A stretch of DNA of 10,279 nt from Pseudomonadota bacterium (GTDB lineage: Bacteria; Pseudomonadota; Gammaproteobacteria; Pseudomonadales; Oleiphilaceae), in NCBI GenBank assembly GCA_023430625.1, contig JAEZAA010000302.1, positions 1 to 10,279 of the forward strand, in the 5' to 3' direction. A model generated the notes under the pieces. The model was not told where the DNA came from, did not search any database, and saw only the letters and a list, made by a program, of their open reading frames with translations. Positions 6,848 to 10,279 of this stretch are shown here, one piece after another. A program made the position numbers and the translations under genes. The first letter of the stretch is position 1. The number at the start of each line of letters is the position of its first letter.

Positions 6848-7963
6848 CTACTGCGCGGCTCCTGGACTGCGTTGGACTCGCCCCTCCAGCCGGTAGGGTG
6901 CGGGATCGATAGCCGACGGGCGCTTGAGTAACTCATCCGCCAACACCCGGACCGAGCCAGGCGCCAGCACCAAGCCATTGCGGTATTGGCCGGCATTCAC
7001 ATAAAGCCCTTTCATGCCCGGAACCTCACCGATAAAGGGCACACCCTCGGGCGAGCCCGGACGCAGCCCCGCCCAATGCCGCTCCACCTCGACGGAGGCC
7101 AGCGCCGGCACCAGTTCCAGCGCGACCCGATGCAACGCTGTACGCGCTTCTTCCGTGGTGGACTTGTCAAACTCGCTGTGCTCCAGGGTGCTGCCACAGA
7201 GGATCCGACCGTCACGACGCGGGATCAGGTAGCGGCCATCCTTCAGCACCATGCCGTTCAGCAGTCCCGGCGCGGCCTTGAACAAAATCATCTGCCCTTT
7301 CACCGGCACGACCGGCAGCCGGATACCCAGCGGCTCCAGCAGACCGCCCGTCCAGGCACCCGACGTCACCACCACCGCGTCGCCGGTGAACTCGCCTTGC
7401 CGGGTCCGCACGCTCTGCACCCGGCCGCCCCGACACACCAGCTGGTCCACTGACGCGCCTTCATAAAGCTCCACCCGGCCGGAATCCAAGAGTGCCTGAC
7501 GCAGGGATTTCACCAAACGGGGATTGCGGATGCTGCTGACCTGGGGCATGTACAGACCATGCTCAAAGCCCGGCGCCAGGTGTGGCTCCCGCTGGTACAG
7601 CACCTCTGCGCCCACCGGCTCCAGCCAACGCTGGTTTTGCTCGGACCAACGCAAGGCATCGGGCTCGTCCGCCACCGACAGCATCAGCAAACCGTGCGGA
7701 CTGAGTTCCGGGTCGATACCGCTTTCGCGGGTCAGCGCCTGGGCCAGCTCCGGATAAAAGTCCTGCGACCAGGACGCCAGTGCCGTCACCGCCGACGGGT
7801 AACGCCAGGGATACAACGGCGACACGATACCGCCGCCGGCCCAGCTGGCTTCCTGACCGCAGACACCCCGCTCGAACAGGGATACCTGCCAACCACCCCG
7901 CGCCATCTCCCGAGCCAGGAGCATGCCAATGACACCGCCACCCACAATCAACACCCGACTCAT
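6848..7963 (-). CDS. thiO: Glycine oxidase ThiO (FAD-dependent, thiamine thiazole synthesis)
   Basis: ThiO oxidises glycine to dehydroglycine (iminoacetate) with FAD and oxygen, feeding the thiazole ring of thiamine in the cytosol. The 371-residue length matches the family (about 370). The N-terminal dinucleotide-binding motif VLIVGGGVIGMLLA lies at 4-17, then an acidic/basic strand end FERG (30-33) and the DAO-family segment QEASWAGGGIVSPLYPW (37-53). Near the C-terminus are Y245, R301 in GLRPGSPEG and R328 in GQYRNGLVLAP, matching the substrate-binding Tyr and Arg positions known in Bacillus ThiO. The start at 7963 directly precedes the beta strand of the FAD motif and has GGGGGA just upstream. 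An in-frame ATG at 8065 would add 34 unrelated residues and lies upstream of the likely promoter. No thiS or thiG is adjacent. A general D-amino acid dehydrogenase is the alternative. Placement between pilR and fimT matches P. aeruginosa. Confidence 0.9.
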   Translation of the reverse strand: MSRVLIVGGGVIGMLLAREMARGGWQVSLFERGVCGQEASWAGGGIVSPLYPWRYPSAVTALASWSQDFYPELAQALTRESGIDPELSPHGLLMLSVADEPDALRWSEQNQRWLEPVGAEVLYQREPHLAPGFEHGLYMPQVSSIRNPRLVKSLRQALLDSGRVELYEGASVDQLVCRGGRVQSVRTRQGEFTGDAVVVTSGAWTGGLLEPLGIRLPVVPVKGQMILFKAAPGLLNGMVLKDGRYLIPRRDGRILCGSTLEHSEFDKSTTEEARTALHRVALELVPALASVEVERHWAGLRPGSPEGVPFIGEVPGMKGLYVNAGQYRNGLVLAPGSVRVLADELLKRPSAIDPAPYRLEGRVQRSPGAAQ

Positions 7964-7966
7964 GTA

Positions 7967-7972
7967 TCCCCC
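7967..7972 (-). promoter_or_regulatory. Ribosome binding site of thiO
   Basis: GGGGGA on the minus strand, three to five bases before the ATG at 7961-7963 depending on the register. It supports the short thiO start. Confidence 0.55.
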
Positions 7973-8002
7973 ACCGATTTGCCATGTTTGGATCAGATGG
8001 GC

Positions 8003-8008
8003 ATTATA
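8003..8008 (-). promoter_or_regulatory. Candidate -10 box of the thiO promoter
   Basis: A perfect TATAAT on the minus strand, about 40 bases before the thiO start codon. No convincing -35 box is seen 16-18 bases upstream, and only the G of an extended -10 is present. The predicted leader of about 33 bases is too short for a thiamine pyrophosphate riboswitch. Confidence 0.45.
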
Positions 8009-8034
8009 CCGGCCGAGCCCATGGATGGGTGACG

Positions 8035-8059
8035 GGAAATAGGCGGTCTCGCTATTTCC
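8035..8059. repeat. Perfect inverted repeat in the thiO-fimT intergenic region
   Basis: GGAAATAG (8035-8042) and CTATTTCC (8052-8059) are exact reverse complements separated by nine bases. The repeat lies 35 bases before the fimT start and just upstream of the thiO -10 box on the other strand, so it is positioned to act as an operator for one or both genes. It could alternatively fold as an RNA hairpin in the fimT leader. No known binding-site family is recognised. Confidence 0.5.
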
Positions 8060-8083
8060 AGACAAATTTCTTTGCCAGCTTCA

Positions 8084-8090
8084 GGGAGGA
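8084..8090 (+). promoter_or_regulatory. Ribosome binding site of fimT
   Basis: GGGAGGA four bases before the ATG at 8095. This fixes the fimT start so that a six-residue prepilin leader results, rather than the upstream ATG at 7984, which would put 37 extra residues before it. Confidence 0.75.
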
Positions 8091-8094
8091 AGTA

Positions 8095-8652
8095 ATGCGC
8101 GGGATGAATGGATTTACCTTGATTGAGCTGTTGGTGACCCTGGCGATTCTGGTGATTGCCGTGACGGTGGCGATACCATCCTACTCCGCGCTGGTGCAAC
8201 GTCAGCAAATGACCACCGCCGTGAATGACATGGTGCACCTGCTCACCTTCGCCCGCCAGGAATCGATGCGCCGCCAGAAGCTGGTGACGGTGTGTCCCAG
8301 TGCTGACCAGTCAAACTGCACCTCAGATTGGAACCTACCCCTCATCCTGTTTGCCGATTATGATCGTAACGAGGTGCGCGACAGCAGCGAGCCGTTATTG
8401 CGGGTATTCACGCCCCACGCCAGCGGCCTCTGGACCTTTAATCGGGATTACCTTCAATACCAGCCCAGCGGCATGATCAATGGCTCTAACGGCAGTTTGT
8501 TGTACTGCCCGGAAAGCCGATCCGCCCGCTATGCGCGGATGCTGTTTGTCAGCCTGGGCGGTCGGGTCAGGCTATCTCAGGATACTAATAACGATGGCAT
8601 CCATGAGAACAGCAGCCGGGCACCATTGAACTGCGATGGCGCAGATCTCTGA
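8095..8652 (+). CDS. fimT: Type IV minor pseudopilin FimT (GspH/FimT family)
   Basis: The 185-residue product begins MRGMNG|FTLIELLVTLAILVIAV, shown here as a short leader, a PilD cleavage site after G6, phenylalanine at +1 (methylated) and E at +5, then the N-terminal membrane helix. The remainder fits the GspH/FimT pseudopilin domain, with the helix segment MTTAVNDMVHLLTFARQESM (39-58) and a beta-rich region. Cysteines C67, C75, C138 and C180 could form two disulfides. A GRVR motif at 156-159 matches the GRxR DNA-binding motif described for FimT in natural transformation. A DTNNDGIHE segment (163-171) looks like a calcium-binding loop. FimU is the close alternative, since both share the domain; position next to thiO and the GRxR motif favour FimT. 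It stands alone on this strand, diverging from thiO and converging on pilY1. Confidence 0.85.
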   Translation: MRGMNGFTLIELLVTLAILVIAVTVAIPSYSALVQRQQMTTAVNDMVHLLTFARQESMRRQKLVTVCPSADQSNCTSDWNLPLILFADYDRNEVRDSSEPLLRVFTPHASGLWTFNRDYLQYQPSGMINGSNGSLLYCPESRSARYARMLFVSLGGRVRLSQDTNNDGIHENSSRAPLNCDGADL

Positions 8653-8682
8653 GAGGCGGCGCTGCTCCCTGTCAATGAATGC

Positions 8683-10279
8683 CTAATCTTCAAAAATCTC
8701 AACCCAGGCCGTTCGGCCTGGCGACGCGCCTGTCAGATCTTCGATCTCATCGCAGGTCACACTGCCGCCACAGGCATTGTTCCGCGTAACGCCGCCGGGC
8801 CGATCCATCGCCGGTGTGTAGCGTTTGTTTGCGAGGAATCCGCTCTCGCCGAAAATCCCGTCTCGTAGCACGCCTGCGGCATTCACATCACTGGCATCCA
8901 GCACGCCATCGTTATTGGCATCAACCACCGGCTCCGCGTCTGTCAAGCCTGAAAACCAGCGCAGGCCGTATAACCAAGTTTCTCCAGCCGCATCACAGCT
9001 TTGTTCCGCCGTGTCCGGCGCGGGAACCAGGGCACTGACAAACAGGGTGTCGCCACGAACCCGCAGATCATTCACAACCCGCTCACCAGGCGACAACAGA
9101 TCCACGTACCACCCCTGTCCAGCGTCTGCTGAATCCCAATCGATTGCATCACCGGTGATTGCCCGCGTCGTTGCATCGCGCGCAGACAAAAACCTCGCGG
9201 CAAGGTCCGATCGGCTCAACTGTCCGCGACCACTGTCCCGCACGCCATAGATGCTCTGAGTCCCTGCAGCTGCAGCATCAAGATCGCCAGCCGTGAGCAG
9301 TTGGCCGGTCCCAACCATGACAAATACATTGGGCTCCGCCCCGTCGACTGGATTCAGCTCCACGACCGGTTCCACCGTGATCGGCTGCGGCTTACCCGTA
9401 GCATCCGTGGCTTGAAACAATGGCACATCCTGACCGGCATCGTTCTGATGCGCCACGCCCCACTGCGCACTATCGGACGCCGACACATCGAACGCCCACA
9501 GATTGCCCTGTAGATCGGCGGCGTAAATCCGGTCTGCCTGCCAGTCGCCATCCAGATCCAGGACTGCAGGACTCCCCAAGCCATTCTTCGTAAGGGCGGA
9601 CCCAGCCCCTGTGCGCAGCTTCTTCACCTCGCCAAGAGCCCCGGTGGCGCCGTCGATCATCAGCAGGTACAACACCGCCTCTCCGGTCTCGGACTCATAG
9701 CCATTGCCAAAGATCACCGCCCAGGTGTCATTGTTCATCATGGCGATGGCCGGGCGGCTGTAGCTATAACCCATATCGCTGTCAGCTTCCCCTGCCGGAT
9801 ACTCCCACCGCACCAACTCGGCAGCATTCGCCTCGGTGAATTGATCGGGATCCGTGACATCCAGCGCAAAGTAACCCTTGCCGCCCGCTCTTAACCCACC
9901 AACCAGAATCGTGTGCCAGGCGGCAGCAAAATAAAGGTCCGCTGCCACCGGAGTGAGATCCACATAATACCGGTGCTCATAGGCTGGGTCCGTCAATGCG
10001 TGCAATCCAGCGCCTGGCTCGCTGGAGAATAGATGACTTGGAATATAGGCCAGACGTTCCCGTCCGCTCTCATTCATCCCAATCGTTGCGTCAAAGCCAT
10101 GCAGCATGCCGTCATTGGCGCCCACGTAGACCATGGGCGTGCGCGAATCGGCCCAGCTCTTGAAGAGACTGTAGCGCGCACCATCCTCCCCGAAAGGCGC
10201 TCGGTTAGGCCAGCCGGTTTCCGCGCCACCGACGAAGAGGGTCCCTGACTGAATAATGTCACCAAGAAGCCCGGACCGG
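8683..10279 (-). CDS. pilY1: Type IV pilus tip adhesin / assembly protein PilY1, C-terminal part
   Basis: PilY1 is a large exported protein at the pilus tip that primes assembly with the minor pilins and acts in adhesion and surface sensing. The last 531 residues are visible; the 5' end lies beyond the right edge. The frame stays open to the edge, so the ATG at 10134 is internal: upstream codons read LLGDIIQSGTLFVGG and KSWADSRTP before MVYVGANDGMLHGFD, the PilY1 hallmark. The region is the C-terminal beta-propeller, with repeated blade signatures such as GKGYFALDVTDP and YAADLQGNLWAFDVS. A calcium loop DLDGDWQAD (9532-9558) matches the position of the site that controls pilus retraction in Pseudomonas PilY1. 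A second DANNDGVLD loop lies at 8896-8922. Full-length relatives are about 1,000 to 1,200 residues, with an N-terminal von Willebrand A-like part not seen here. The 30-base gap to fimT has no terminator. Confidence 0.93.
   Translation of the reverse strand, partial: RSGLLGDIIQSGTLFVGGAETGWPNRAPFGEDGARYSLFKSWADSRTPMVYVGANDGMLHGFDATIGMNESGRERLAYIPSHLFSSEPGAGLHALTDPAYEHRYYVDLTPVAADLYFAAAWHTILVGGLRAGGKGYFALDVTDPDQFTEANAAELVRWEYPAGEADSDMGYSYSRPAIAMMNNDTWAVIFGNGYESETGEAVLYLLMIDGATGALGEVKKLRTGAGSALTKNGLGSPAVLDLDGDWQADRIYAADLQGNLWAFDVSASDSAQWGVAHQNDAGQDVPLFQATDATGKPQPITVEPVVELNPVDGAEPNVFVMVGTGQLLTAGDLDAAAAGTQSIYGVRDSGRGQLSRSDLAARFLSARDATTRAITGDAIDWDSADAGQGWYVDLLSPGERVVNDLRVRGDTLFVSALVPAPDTAEQSCDAAGETWLYGLRWFSGLTDAEPVVDANNDGVLDASDVNAAGVLRDGIFGESGFLANKRYTPAMDRPGGVTRNNACGGSVTCDEIEDLTGASPGRTAWVEIFED
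9532..9558 (-). other. Calcium-binding loop of the PilY1 propeller
   Basis: Codes for DLDGDWQAD, an EF-hand-like DxDxDxxxD loop, directly followed by RIYAADLQGNLWAFD. Family knowledge places the functional calcium site of Pseudomonas PilY1 at this point of the propeller. All four aspartate ligand positions are kept. Confidence 0.75.

Noticed and set aside
7964..8002. A thiamine pyrophosphate riboswitch upstream of thiO
   Set aside because: The leader between the likely -10 box and the start is only about 33 bases and no THI-box sequence is visible.
8009..8094. A sigma-54 (RpoN) promoter for fimT, expected from the nearby PilR
   Set aside because: No GG-N10-GC pair with TGGCA and TTGC contexts is present; the TTTGCC at 8071-8076 has no GG at the needed distance.
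9049..9057. RGD tripeptide in PilY1 (RVRGDTLFVS), reminiscent of the integrin-binding motif of Pseudomonas PilY1
   Set aside because: It lies in the conserved propeller strand where most PilY1 proteins have VRxGRVIF-like sequence, so the RGD is probably a coincidence of a conserved beta strand and not an exposed adhesive loop.
10074..10265. A possible frameshift or separate small gene at the 5' side of pilY1
   Set aside because: Translating upstream of 10134 in the pilY1 frame gives uninterrupted PilY1-like sequence to the window edge, so the gene is intact here and the other frame is a shadow.
1..10279. tRNA or rRNA genes, CRISPR array, insertion sequences, attachment sites
   Set aside because: None seen: coding is nearly continuous, no spaced direct repeats, no transposase or integrase, and no terminal inverted repeats.

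Overview
The window is a chromosomal stretch from a gammaproteobacterium of the Pseudomonas/Marinobacter/Alcanivorax kind. It is moderately GC-rich, tightly packed, and free of mobile elements, tRNA or rRNA genes and CRISPR arrays. The genus cannot be fixed from the sequence alone. The best clue is gene order: rluD, bamD (comL), pilS, pilR, thiO and fimT occur in the same order in the Pseudomonas aeruginosa type IV pilus region, as I recall it (around PA4544 to PA4549). Here a glutamine-dependent NAD synthetase gene sits between bamD and pilS.

Layout. Positions 1-1011 carry an rluD-pgeF operon on the minus strand, overlapping by a few bases; pgeF runs off the left edge. bamD (1155-1979, plus) diverges from rluD and encodes an outer-membrane assembly lipoprotein. 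nadE (2071-3729, minus) converges on bamD, with a stem-loop between them, and diverges from the pilS-pilR two-component operon (3849-6831, plus). thiO (6848-7963, minus) converges on pilR with a 16-base gap. fimT (8095-8652, plus) diverges from thiO and encodes a type IV minor pseudopilin. The C-terminal half of pilY1 (8683 to the right edge, minus) converges on fimT.

The genes fall into two groups. The housekeeping group is pseudouridylation of 23S rRNA, envelope biogenesis, peptidoglycan-related or purine-nucleoside chemistry by PgeF, NAD synthesis and thiamine-thiazole synthesis. The type IV pilus group is the PilS sensor kinase, the PilR sigma-54 activator, a FimT pseudopilin carrying the GRxR motif linked to DNA uptake, and the calcium-loop-bearing PilY1 adhesin/priming protein. 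The pilin gene pilA, the usual PilR target, is not in the window, and I see no convincing sigma-54 promoter here.

I found no evidence of a wholly new system. The points worth a second look are the tail-to-tail arrangement of fimT and pilY1, the GRxR and calcium-like loops in FimT, an extra calcium-loop-like segment in PilY1, an 8-base perfect inverted repeat in the thiO-fimT intergenic region, and the nadE insertion in an otherwise conserved neighbourhood. There is no gene-free stretch longer than about 145 bases.
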